A DNA stretch of 39,962 bases, from positions 1 through 39,962 of the forward strand of contig CAKPYV010000019.1 of assembly GCA_934203205.1 (NCBI GenBank), written 5' to 3'. Position 1 is the stretch's first letter. Every line of letters starts with the position of its first letter. Below the pieces are notes generated by a model. It did no database searches. It saw only the letters and a program-made list of their open reading frames with translations, and was not told where the DNA came from. Position numbers and translations under genes: made by a program. The DNA is from an uncultured Anaerovibrio sp. (lineage in GTDB: Bacteria; Bacillota; Negativicutes; Selenomonadales; Selenomonadaceae). Below are positions 1-7,260 of this stretch, one piece after another.

Positions 1-18
1 ATTCCGTGGCATAAAAAT

Positions 19-45
19 ATCCGGGCAGTATATAACTACCCGGAT
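19..45 (-). terminator. Hairpin, possible minus-strand terminator
   Basis: Two 11-base arms (19-29 and 35-45) pair with one mismatch around a 5-base loop. Read on the minus strand the hairpin is followed by ATATTTTTAT, the expected U-tract. No minus-strand gene is visible just to its right, so the role is uncertain. Confidence 0.3.
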
Positions 46-86
46 TATAAGGTCTAACTTTATGGGGTCACTACACATGGGGGCTA

Positions 87-114
87 TTGGTTTCTGTGAT
101 TTTTATGTTATAAT
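87..114 (+). promoter_or_regulatory. Promoter for the ABC-F gene
   Basis: TTGGTT (87-92) and a perfect TATAAT (109-114) are separated by 16 bases, about 50 bases upstream of the ABC-F start. Confidence 0.55.
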
Positions 115-167
115 TAAACATCTAGATTTGAGAAAACATCTATTAAATAATAGAAAGGGTTTTGTAT

Positions 168-1724
168 TTGAGTATTTTGAATGTTGAGCATATGTCTCAT
201 GGTTTTGGCGGGCGGACTATTTTTGAGGATGCTTCTTTTCGGTTGCTAAAGGGAGAGCATATTGCTCTGATTGGTGCTAACGGTGAGGGCAAATCCACCT
301 TTTTGTCCATTATTACTGGTCAGATGACACCAGACGAGGGCAAGGTGGAATGGGCCAAGCGAGTAACCACTGGTTATCTGGATCAGCATGCTGTTCTTAA
401 GCCTGGGATGACCATCCGTGATGTACTGAAAACAGCCTTCGATGAAATGTACAAGCTGGAGCAGGAAATGCTAGCGGCCTATGACAAAATGGCTGAGGCT
501 ACCCCAGAGGAAATGGACAAAATGATGGCTGATGTGGGGGATATTCAGGATATTTTGGAGGCCCACAGCTTCTATACCTTGGACAGCAAAATCGAGGAGG
601 TAGCTGGAGGCCTGGGCCTGCGGGATATTGGTCTGGACAAGCCGGTAGATGCTCTTTCTGGTGGACAGCGCACCAAGGTCCTGTTGACCAAGCTGCTGCT
701 GCAAAGTCCAGACATATTGATTTTGGACGAGCCAACAAACTTCATGGATGTGGAGCATATAGAATGGCTGAAAACCTATTTGCAGGGGTATGAGAATGCC
801 TTTATTCTGGTATCCCATGATGTACCATTCCTGAATGCGGTTACCAATGTTATCTATCATGTGGAAAATGCTACTCTCACCAGATATACTGGCAGCTACG
901 AGAAATTCCAGGAAATGTACGCCATCAAGCGCCGTCAGGAGGATGCAGCCTATGAGCGGCAGCAGGCGGAGATTGCCAAGGAAAAGGACTTCATACAGCG
1001 AAACAAGGCCAGAGTGGCTACTAGAGGCATGGCTAATTCCCGTCAGAAGCGTTTGGACAAAATGGAGCTGTTGGAAAAGCGCACGGAAAAACCAAAACCT
1101 CATTTCAATTTTCAGATGGATAGAACCCCTAGTCGTTTTGTAATTGAAGCCAAGCGGTTGGTACTGGGCTATGATACTCCTTTGACCAATCCTGTAGACA
1201 TTCAGTTGGAGCGGGGCAAAAAGGTGGCTCTCCGTGGGGTTAACGGTTTAGGTAAAACCACTTTGCTGAAAACCCTGCTAGGCCAGATAAAGCCTATAGC
1301 CGGCCATATAGAGCTGGGAGAATTTGTTTCTCCCGGATATTTTGAGCAGGAATCCAACCGTGGCAATGATAATACCGCCATTGAGGAAATCTGGCAGGAA
1401 TATCCCGGCATGACTGAGTTTGAAGTGCGCTCTGCCTTAGCAGCCTGTGGCCTAACCAATGAGCATATTACCAGCAAAATGATGGTATTATCTGGTGGTG
1501 AAGCAGCCAAGGTAAGACTGTGCAAGATTATGCAGAAGCCAGTGAATCTGCTGGTGCTGGATGAGCCTACCAATCATCTGGATGTGGAGGCCAAGGCAGA
1601 ATTGAAGCGAGCCTTGAAGGAATACAAGGGTTCCATTCTGCTGGTATCCCATGAACCGGATTTCTATGAGAACTGGGTAGACAGCATTTGGAATATCGAA
1701 GGCTGGACAACAAAAATTATTTAA
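168..1724 (+). CDS. ABC-F family ATPase (ribosome-associated type)
   Basis: This is a soluble protein of 518 residues with two ABC ATPase domains and no membrane segments, the ABC-F architecture. Family members bind the ribosomal E site and act as translation factors or, in some lineages, antibiotic-resistance factors. Domain 1 has Walker A GANGEGKST, signature LSGGQRTK and Walker B LILDEPTNFMD. Domain 2 has GVNGLGKTT, LSGGEAAK and LVLDEPTNHLD. Between them is a charged linker rich in K, R and E (about residues 235-310), as in YkpA/YbiT-like members. The start is a TTG at 168 (MSILNVEH..), chosen over the in-frame TTG at 162 because the AAAGGG ribosome-binding site at 153-158 then has normal spacing. 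It stands alone with its own promoter and terminator. Nothing here shows whether it confers resistance. Confidence 0.9.
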   Translation: MSILNVEHMSHGFGGRTIFEDASFRLLKGEHIALIGANGEGKSTFLSIITGQMTPDEGKVEWAKRVTTGYLDQHAVLKPGMTIRDVLKTAFDEMYKLEQEMLAAYDKMAEATPEEMDKMMADVGDIQDILEAHSFYTLDSKIEEVAGGLGLRDIGLDKPVDALSGGQRTKVLLTKLLLQSPDILILDEPTNFMDVEHIEWLKTYLQGYENAFILVSHDVPFLNAVTNVIYHVENATLTRYTGSYEKFQEMYAIKRRQEDAAYERQQAEIAKEKDFIQRNKARVATRGMANSRQKRLDKMELLEKRTEKPKPHFNFQMDRTPSRFVIEAKRLVLGYDTPLTNPVDIQLERGKKVALRGVNGLGKTTLLKTLLGQIKPIAGHIELGEFVSPGYFEQESNRGNDNTAIEEIWQEYPGMTEFEVRSALAACGLTNEHITSKMMVLSGGEAAKVRLCKIMQKPVNLLVLDEPTNHLDVEAKAELKRALKEYKGSILLVSHEPDFYENWVDSIWNIEGWTTKII

Positions 1725-1728
1725 AAAT

Positions 1729-1801
1729 ATATCCCTGCTATGATGAGGCAAAGCATGATGTTTTAAATTGCTTTGTTGAATCTTAGGCAGGGGTATTTTT
1801 T
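1729..1801 (+). terminator. Rho-independent terminator after ABC-F
   Basis: The outer arms 1729-1738 and 1787-1796 pair with one wobble. An inner AAAGCA/TGCTTT stem closes most of the long loop. The hairpin is followed by a run of seven T. Confidence 0.65.
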
Positions 1802-1972
1802 TGCCTGCTTTTACTATTGAAAGAAAATGAGATTAATATTGAGATTCATTCTTATTAACAATAAAAGGCATTGATAATTAAATTCATTATAGAATTAGTC
1901 TTAAATATAGTAGCTGTTATAGTTAATTAGAAAAAGAATACAAAATACTTATGAAATTAAGTTTTTGATAAT

Positions 1973-2133
1973 TTTACAAGTATTTTATAATGTAGTAAAA
2001 TGTGAGTTGTAGTTGGGAACAACTGCGATATGGAATAGCTATATATCTGTCATAATCTATAGGTATATAGCAGCTGCTTCCTGCCTATGTGGTTATGAAA
2101 GTGGCTAAGGCTTTATTATTAGGAGGAATTGTT
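1973..2133 (+). promoter_or_regulatory. Promoter and leader of the HMA/P-type ATPase operon
   Basis: TTTACA (1973-1978), a 17-base spacer and TAAAAT (1996-2001) form a good promoter. The leader of about 125 bases has small inverted repeats (AGTTGT/ACAACT near 2006-2026 and GCTATATA/TATATAGC near 2038-2070). It matches no riboswitch I can recognise. The AT-rich stretch 1802-1972 contains no gene; TGATAATTAAATTCATTA near 1872 is weakly Fur-like. Confidence 0.45.
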
Positions 2134-2340
2134 ATGTTTCAGAAGACAGATTTTTGGATTGGCTTGGCTGTCGGTGCTGTTGCCGGCGTATTCGGCTATC
2201 GCTTCATGCAGGAGCGTGAGCAGCAGATGAACGCTATCCAGGCAGCTCCAGCAGGTCAGGTTCCATTGGCTGAGCTTCAGCGTCAGAAGGAGGAGCTGGA
2301 GGATCTGATTGCAGCTCAGGAAGCTGCCAAGGCTGAGTAA
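2134..2340 (+). CDS. Small membrane-anchored coiled-coil protein, first gene of metal ATPase operon
   Basis: A protein of 68 residues. Residues about 7-25 form one hydrophobic, glycine-rich membrane segment (IGLAVGAVAGVFGYRF). The rest is a charged helix (residues 27-68) rich in E, Q and A, likely a short coiled coil in the cytoplasm. AGGAGG at 2121-2126 precedes the ATG at good spacing. I do not recognise a named family. It opens an operon that continues through two HMA-like proteins into a P1B-type ATPase, so an accessory or scaffold role for that transporter is plausible but only inferred from position. Confidence 0.75.
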   Translation: MFQKTDFWIGLAVGAVAGVFGYRFMQEREQQMNAIQAAPAGQVPLAELQRQKEELEDLIAAQEAAKAE

Positions 2341-2367
2341 TTTTCCAACAAAGACGGAGGTTGTTGC

Positions 2368-2445
2368 ATGCATGATTCGTATAGTAGCATCATAGAGAGT
2401 GCAGCAGCCTCTTTTTTGGACTTTAAAAGAAAATTGGGGCGATAA
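2368..2445 (+). CDS. Possible 25-residue small ORF coupled to the next gene
   Basis: ATG at 2368 follows GGAGG (2356-2360) and opens 25 codons (MHDSYSSIIESAAASFLDFK.., ending KLGR). Its TAA (2443-2445) ends one base before the ATG of the next gene at 2447, an arrangement typical of translational coupling. That gene has only a weak site of its own (GGGG, 2436-2439). The peptide could be a real small protein or simply a translated leader that delivers ribosomes. No homologue is known to me. Confidence 0.35.
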   Translation: MHDSYSSIIESAAASFLDFKRKLGR

Positions 2446-2446
2446 T

Positions 2447-2953
2447 ATGACATTGGACAATATGAAAAAATCTTTGAAACAGCTTCCTCTGTCTGTACCT
2501 ATGGCAGCCTCGGCAGTTATGACTGCGGCTTCCCTGGCAGGTAAAAACAAGCAGCTCCATTTTTGGAGTGGTGTATGCTGGCTGGGACTATCAGCGGTAC
2601 ATACTTGGCAGCATTGCACCAAGGTGAAGAACGATATTCAAAAGGGCGTGAAAAAAATGGGAATCATGGATTTTGTGAATATCCCTAAAAATAAAATAGA
2701 TATGTTTATCCGTACCGTAGAGGTGGCTGCCTATGTGCCAGGTCGAGTGCGTCTGTACAGCAAGCAGCTGATAGGCAATCCTGCCAACTGCCGCAAGGTC
2801 AAGGATTATCTAAGAAGCTACAAGGAGCTTAGCGAAGTAGAGGTTAATGAAGTAACTGGCTCTATTCTGATAAAATACACCCCTCAGCTTCTTCATACCA
2901 ACAAGGAGCTGACTAAGGTAGAAGAATATATCAAAACCCATGTAAGGAGGTAA
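2447..2953 (+). CDS. Membrane protein with C-terminal HMA-like (HMA_2-type) domain
   Basis: A protein of 168 residues. The N-terminal half has hydrophobic stretches (about residues 12-30 and 36-50) that look membrane-associated. The C-terminal half (about 88-145) has the pattern of the divergent heavy-metal-associated domain found at the N terminus of some P1B ATPases: a VPGRVRLYS strand, a helix, then a VNEVTGSILIKY strand. It lacks the canonical GMTCxxC metal site. ATG 2447 was chosen over the upstream in-frame GTG at 2399 because 2399 lies inside the preceding small ORF. It is followed after four bases by another HMA-like gene, so the two probably work with the ATPase. The bound metal cannot be read from the sequence. 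Confidence 0.8.
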   Translation: MTLDNMKKSLKQLPLSVPMAASAVMTAASLAGKNKQLHFWSGVCWLGLSAVHTWQHCTKVKNDIQKGVKKMGIMDFVNIPKNKIDMFIRTVEVAAYVPGRVRLYSKQLIGNPANCRKVKDYLRSYKELSEVEVNEVTGSILIKYTPQLLHTNKELTKVEEYIKTHVRR

Positions 2954-2957
2954 TTCT

Positions 2958-3596
2958 ATGTCGTTTGTTTCCGGAATTATGATGGGAGCCTCCATAGGCA
3001 CAACCATTCATGATATGATTGCCGGCAAAAAGGCAAGGGGAGGCTTTAGCGGTCAGGCTAATTACGCTGTTGGCAGACAAAATGCTCCTGTAGAGTTAAA
3101 GCCAGCTTCTGTGCCTGAATTTGCTTTGGTTAGCAGTCTGGCTGGACGCCGCCGCTATCGTATGGCCGCTCTGATGGATAATGGCCCTTTGGCAAAGCTT
3201 TTGGAGCAGCAGCTGGCTCGTTTGGAAATAGTCTTGGAGGTAAAGGCTAATCCTACTACTGGCAGTTTGCTGATAGAGTTTTATCCATCTGAGGAAAATG
3301 AGGTTGCTATGAATAATTTCATGGAAAAGCTCCGTCAGCGTATGATTGTGGTGGAGGCAGAGGACAATCCTACTTTTAAGGAACCTACTTCCTATGCTAA
3401 AAGCTGGAGTTCAACGGGTTCCTTCCTAAACAAACAGGTACGCAGCATTACCGGCAATAGCTTTGATATTTCCGCTTTGATTTCTCTGATCTTTTTGATT
3501 AGAGGTATTAGAAAATGCCTGATTCTAGGTCAGCGTCCAACAGGCCCATCCATGATTTGGTGGGCTTTGCATCTAATGAAGGGATGGCGAGGATGA
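2958..3596 (+). CDS. HMA-like domain membrane protein
   Basis: A protein of 212 residues with AAGGAGG just upstream of the ATG. The middle (about residues 64-115) is an HMA_2-like fold: GRRRYRMAALMDNGPLAKLL, a helix, then NPTTGSLLIEFYP. The C-terminal 45 residues include a hydrophobic helix (ISALISLIFLIRGI) and a second one (GPSMIWWALHLM), a tail that looks like the C-terminal pair of membrane helices found in related accessory proteins. No CxxC metal motif is visible. Its stop codon overlaps the ATG of the ATPase as ATGA (3593-3596), which implies coupled translation and a shared complex or pathway. Confidence 0.8.
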   Translation: MSFVSGIMMGASIGTTIHDMIAGKKARGGFSGQANYAVGRQNAPVELKPASVPEFALVSSLAGRRRYRMAALMDNGPLAKLLEQQLARLEIVLEVKANPTTGSLLIEFYPSEENEVAMNNFMEKLRQRMIVVEAEDNPTFKEPTSYAKSWSSTGSFLNKQVRSITGNSFDISALISLIFLIRGIRKCLILGQRPTGPSMIWWALHLMKGWRG

Positions 3597-5683
3597 TGAA
3601 ATCCTTTAATAGTTGTCGTGTGCCATTGCAGGTTCGTCTTTCTGTACAGGAAGGGCGTATGCTGGGAGCAAGGCTTCGTGCCCTGTCCTCTGTGGTATCT
3701 GTGGCAGTAAATAATAATTTTGTTACCATTTGGTATCGTGGCTCTCTGCCTGCTATGCAGATACAGACCATGGTAAAATCAGCCTGCAAGGCCAGCGGTC
3801 CCTCTCAGGAGGAGACTATGGATATGGCTGATTATCGTCGGGAGGCCATTATTTCCGTAGGCAGTTTTGCAGCCATGCAGATACTCAAAAAGGTATCTCC
3901 GGCGGCCTTTGTCAGCTGTAAGGTGCTAAGGAGTCTGATGATACTTTACATTGCCCGTAATTTTATCCGCAATGGTGTTACAGGACTGGTAAGAGATAAT
4001 AGGCCTAATGCAGATACTCTGACGGCTACCGCAGTTATTGCCTCTGTATTAGCCGGCAAACCTGAATCCAGCCTGAGCCTGCTGGCTCTTTCCAATGGTG
4101 CAGAAATGCTTACCAGTTACGCTGCGGAAAAGGCCAGAAGCAATATTTCCGGTCTGTTGGATTTGAATCAGCCTTATGTATGGCTGGTGGAAAACGGCGT
4201 AGAGCGCAAGATTCCTGTACAGGAGCTGAAGGTGGGAGATATTATCGCTTCCCATACTGGTGAAAAAATCTGTATTGATGGCCGTGTCCTGGAGGGAACT
4301 GCTGCCGTAAATCAGGCTTCTATTACCGGTGAGTCTGCTCCTGCCATGAAGCGGAAGGGGTTGTCTGTATATGCCGGTAGTGTGGTTGAAGCTGGCGAAT
4401 TGCAGATTGTAGTAGAAAAGGTAGGCAAAGATACTTCCTTGGCCCATATTGTGCATTTGGTAGAGGAAGCTCAGACCCGCCGGGCTCCTGTACAGAATTT
4501 TGCGGATAGCATGGCCAATCTGCTGGTGCCTATTTCCTTCCTGGGAGCTGCCATTGTTTATGGTGCCACCAGAGATTGGCAGAGGGTGTTGAATCTTCTC
4601 TTTATTGATTTCTCCTGTGGCTTGAAGCTGTCTACCGCTACCGCTATTTCTGCTTCCATTGGCGCCGCTGCCAAGAAGGGTATTCTGGTTAAGGGCGGCA
4701 ACTATATTGAGGCCTTGGCAGAAACCGATACTGTTGTTTTGGACAAAACTGGTACCATTACTGTAGGCGTGCCTCAGGTTGCCAAAATTTATACCGCCAA
4801 TAATGTGGAAGAAAAGGAAATGCTGCTTTTGGCCGCTTCGGCAGAACAACATTCTGTCCATCCTTTGGCGGTAGCTATTCACAAATATGTGAAGGAGCAT
4901 GAATGGACTGTACCTCAGCACAAAACCTCCAAAACCGTGGTAGCTCGTGGCATGAGTGCCACTGTACCTGCCTTTGAGGATTATCAGGGGGGAGAGGTGC
5001 TGGTAGGCAGTGCCAAGTTTATGACGGAAAGCGGCGTTGCCGGTATAGATAAGTTCACATTGGAGGATTTGACCATGGGCTATATCTATGTAGCCTGCAA
5101 TGGTCAGCTTATGGGTGTCATCGGTATCAAGGATCCAATTCGTCCTTTGATGAAAAAGACTCTTAATCAGATGCGCCGTTATGGTGTGGATGAAATTGTG
5201 ATGTTGACAGGAGATTCCAAGGCTGTAGCTGCCAAGGTAGCTCAGGAAATGGATATTGATTCCTATCATGCAGAGGTATTGCCAGAGGATAAGGCCAACT
5301 ATGTGATGAAGCTGAAGAAGCGGGGTACTGTTATGATGGTTGGTGATGGCATCAACGATGCACCAGCTTTGGCTTTTGCCCATGTAGGTGTAACCTTGGG
5401 CAGCCGTCAGACAGATTTGGCCGCCGAATCCTCTGCCGTAACTATTCGCTCTGAGGATCCTAGCCGGTTAATAGAAGCTCAGCAGTTAGGCCGAAGAACT
5501 ATGGATTTGATTCATCAGAATTTTATGGCTACCATTACTGTAAACTCTGCTGCCATGCTTATGGGTGCCCTAGGGGTAATCACTCCACTTTGGGCCGCAG
5601 TTATTCACAACACAGCAACCCTGGCTGTAGTATTGAATAGTGCCCGCATCTTGGCACCAGCAAAGAAAAAAATCAGAGGCTGA
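3593..5683 (+). CDS. P1B-type (heavy-metal) ATPase lacking the CPx motif
   Basis: A P-type ATPase of 696 residues. It starts with an HMA_2-like domain (RVPLQVRLSVQEGRMLGARL..), followed by membrane helices, an actuator domain with TGES (SITGESAP), the phosphorylation motif DKTGT (Asp about residue 384), the HP dipeptide typical of P1B pumps (EQHSVHPLAVAI), the hinge GDGINDAPAL and two C-terminal helices. The membrane motif that normally reads CPC, SPC or CPx is DFSCGLKLSTATA (Cys about residue 342), so the proline is missing and metal selectivity is unclear. The start was placed at ATG 3593, in an ATGA overlap with the upstream stop, rather than at ATG 3515, because the stretch 3515-3592 codes for the end of the previous protein in another frame. 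It should export or import a transition metal across the inner membrane, working with the three upstream proteins. Confidence 0.88.
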   Translation: MMKSFNSCRVPLQVRLSVQEGRMLGARLRALSSVVSVAVNNNFVTIWYRGSLPAMQIQTMVKSACKASGPSQEETMDMADYRREAIISVGSFAAMQILKKVSPAAFVSCKVLRSLMILYIARNFIRNGVTGLVRDNRPNADTLTATAVIASVLAGKPESSLSLLALSNGAEMLTSYAAEKARSNISGLLDLNQPYVWLVENGVERKIPVQELKVGDIIASHTGEKICIDGRVLEGTAAVNQASITGESAPAMKRKGLSVYAGSVVEAGELQIVVEKVGKDTSLAHIVHLVEEAQTRRAPVQNFADSMANLLVPISFLGAAIVYGATRDWQRVLNLLFIDFSCGLKLSTATAISASIGAAAKKGILVKGGNYIEALAETDTVVLDKTGTITVGVPQVAKIYTANNVEEKEMLLLAASAEQHSVHPLAVAIHKYVKEHEWTVPQHKTSKTVVARGMSATVPAFEDYQGGEVLVGSAKFMTESGVAGIDKFTLEDLTMGYIYVACNGQLMGVIGIKDPIRPLMKKTLNQMRRYGVDEIVMLTGDSKAVAAKVAQEMDIDSYHAEVLPEDKANYVMKLKKRGTVMMVGDGINDAPALAFAHVGVTLGSRQTDLAAESSAVTIRSEDPSRLIEAQQLGRRTMDLIHQNFMATITVNSAAMLMGALGVITPLWAAVIHNTATLAVVLNSARILAPAKKKIRG

Positions 5684-5703
5684 GTAGCTTTCCTAACAAA
5701 AAA

Positions 5704-5764
5704 TACCATGAACTGTAACAAGGCCATATAATAGGCTTGTTATCTAGCTCATGGTGTTTTTTTT
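5704..5764. terminator. Bidirectional terminator between ATPase and LacI genes
   Basis: The arms TACCATGA (5704-5711) and TCATGGTG (near 5749-5756) are extended by AACAAG/CTTGTT pairs. Eight T follow on the plus strand and six on the minus strand, so it can serve both convergent genes. Confidence 0.75.
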
Positions 5765-5792
5765 ATGCTATAAAATTGATGGGACTGGTTTG

Positions 5793-6857
5793 TCAGCTAT
5801 TCTGCTGGGGAGGGAGGCAGCTGTCCCTTTTTACTATATAATGAGGCACAATGATTTTTGTGGCACTCATACCAGGATTTTCAATCATGTCAATTAGCTG
5901 AGAGCCAGCCTCCATGCCCAGCTGTCTGGAATTAACATCAATGGTGCTAAGAGCCGGGGTGGAAAGCTTGACCATAACAGAATTGTTAAAGGTTAGAATG
6001 GACAAATCCTCTGGCACCTTGATATTCAGTTCATGGCAAAGCTGCAAAGTGGCCAAAGCCACAGTATCGTCAACAATCAGCAGGGCAGTAGGCCGATTAT
6101 CGCTTAGCAAAAGACGAGCCAGACTACTATTTTTGTCCAAAGGCATGGTAATACCACAAATCAGGTAATTGTCAGGAGTATCCAGATTGTGCTGCATCAT
6201 GGAAAGGCGGAAGCCCGCATTACGTTCATAGGCAAAAATCTGAGAAATATTGTCACAGACAAAGGCTATCTTTTTGTGGCCCATTTCAATCAGGTAATTG
6301 GCCGCATCCTGACCAGCCACCAGATTATCATTATCTACATAAACCGTATCATTTACATAGGCACTGGCCTTGCCAATAACCACAAAGGGAATACGGTATT
6401 GGTGCATATAATTAATCAAAGGATCATCCAAAGCGGAATAGAGGAAAACAAAGCCCTGAATCCTTTGGAGCCGTACAAGCTCCTGAATGCAAGCTAGCAT
6501 TTCCTGATAGTTCTCTCCAGAAATAATCATGGTGGAGTAATGTTGCTCCATAGCAGACTGACAAATACCACGAATACAGCGAGTGACAAAGGGATTGTCA
6601 TAGCCCTTTTTGTCCTGGGGTTTCATAATAATACCAATATTACGAGGTAATTTATTATGGATAGGAAAAGAATTTTTTTCGTTATTTACATTTGTTGCAT
6701 TGTTTGTTGCGGAAACTTTATAGCCTAAAGTGGCAATGGCCTGCCAGACCTTTTCTCTGGTTTCGGCGCTGATAGCTGGATTGTTGTTGCAGGTTCTGGA
6801 TACGGTAGCAGGAGAAACCCCTGCCAATGCAGCCACATCTCTAATAGTTACTGCCAT
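5793..6857 (-). CDS. LacI-family transcriptional regulator (maltose/glucoside operon)
   Basis: A protein of 354 residues. The N-terminal helix-turn-helix reads VTIRDVAALAGVSPATVSR with the usual hinge helix region, followed by a periplasmic-binding-protein-like effector domain (IGIIMKPQDKKGYDNPFV..; GHKKIAFVCDN). The start is the ATG at 6857, preceded by AAAGGGAG. The longer open frame back to 7016 has no ribosome-binding site and adds no known domain. It is transcribed divergently from the PTS/mapP/malQ operon, which is the usual position for a local repressor. An alpha-glucoside or its phosphate is a reasonable guess for the effector. Palindromes of LacI-like form lie in the promoter of the target operon. 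Confidence 0.9.
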   Translation of the reverse strand: MAVTIRDVAALAGVSPATVSRTCNNNPAISAETREKVWQAIATLGYKVSATNNATNVNNEKNSFPIHNKLPRNIGIIMKPQDKKGYDNPFVTRCIRGICQSAMEQHYSTMIISGENYQEMLACIQELVRLQRIQGFVFLYSALDDPLINYMHQYRIPFVVIGKASAYVNDTVYVDNDNLVAGQDAANYLIEMGHKKIAFVCDNISQIFAYERNAGFRLSMMQHNLDTPDNYLICGITMPLDKNSSLARLLLSDNRPTALLIVDDTVALATLQLCHELNIKVPEDLSILTFNNSVMVKLSTPALSTIDVNSRQLGMEAGSQLIDMIENPGMSATKIIVPHYIVKRDSCLPPQQNS

Positions 6858-7067
6858 AAAACTACTCCCTTTCTTATGGTTTGGAGCAAAATCAATACTC
6901 ATATAAGCTTGTTGCACACGGTTACAGCTGTATTTACACCCTATATTTTGTATTTTTGCACAGATGGAAAATGATATTTCATAAATTTGAATAGTGTTCA
7001 ACTCGATTTCAGACAAATTTAAATCTCATTTTGCTTCATTATATATAACAGGATTTTTCATATTTTA

Positions 7068-7096
7068 AATTTACCTTATTTAGAAAAAAAAGTCAA
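7068..7096 (-). promoter_or_regulatory. Possible promoter of the LacI gene
   Basis: On the minus strand TTGACT (7091-7096), a 17-base spacer and TAAATT (7068-7073) are found, giving a leader of roughly 200 bases. The intergenic region 6858-7260 holds no gene. Confidence 0.4.
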
Positions 7097-7113
7097 GCTA
7101 GCAGAAAAAAGTG

Positions 7114-7210
7114 TTGCATAATTTTATGAAATGTGGTTTAATATAGTTACAGTATTTCAGAAACACATTCTAGGGTAAAGCAAAAATGTTTCAGAAATAT
7201 TTCATGAAAT
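7114..7210 (+). promoter_or_regulatory. Promoter and candidate LacI operators for the PTS/mapP/malQ operon
   Basis: TTGCAT (7114-7119), a 17-base spacer and TTTAAT (7137-7142) form the promoter. ATTTTATGAAAT (7121-7132) lies in the spacer, and the perfect 12-base palindrome ATTTCATGAAAT lies at 7199-7210. Two looser relatives (ATTTCAGAAAC near 7154 and TTTCAGAAAT near 7189) sit between them. The placement fits repression by the divergent LacI protein. Confidence 0.5.
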
Positions 7211-7260
7211 GTTATAGAAGTAGTATCATGATAACTGTAAGAAGGGGAGGAAAAAGAAAA

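Noticed and set aside
2010..2133. Metal riboswitch in the leader of the HMA operon
   Set aside because: Only short AT-rich inverted repeats are visible; none of the conserved cores of the czcD/NiCo or yybP-ykoY classes can be found.
3515..3592. Longer N terminus for the P-type ATPase from ATG 3515
   Set aside because: This stretch codes for the C-terminal membrane tail of the preceding HMA-like protein in another frame; ATG 3593 gives an ATGA overlap and starts at the HMA-like domain.
7186..7260. Longer N terminus for the PTS permease from ATG 7186
   Set aside because: It would run through the operator palindromes and the GGGGAGG ribosome-binding site; the IIA domain starts after 7261.
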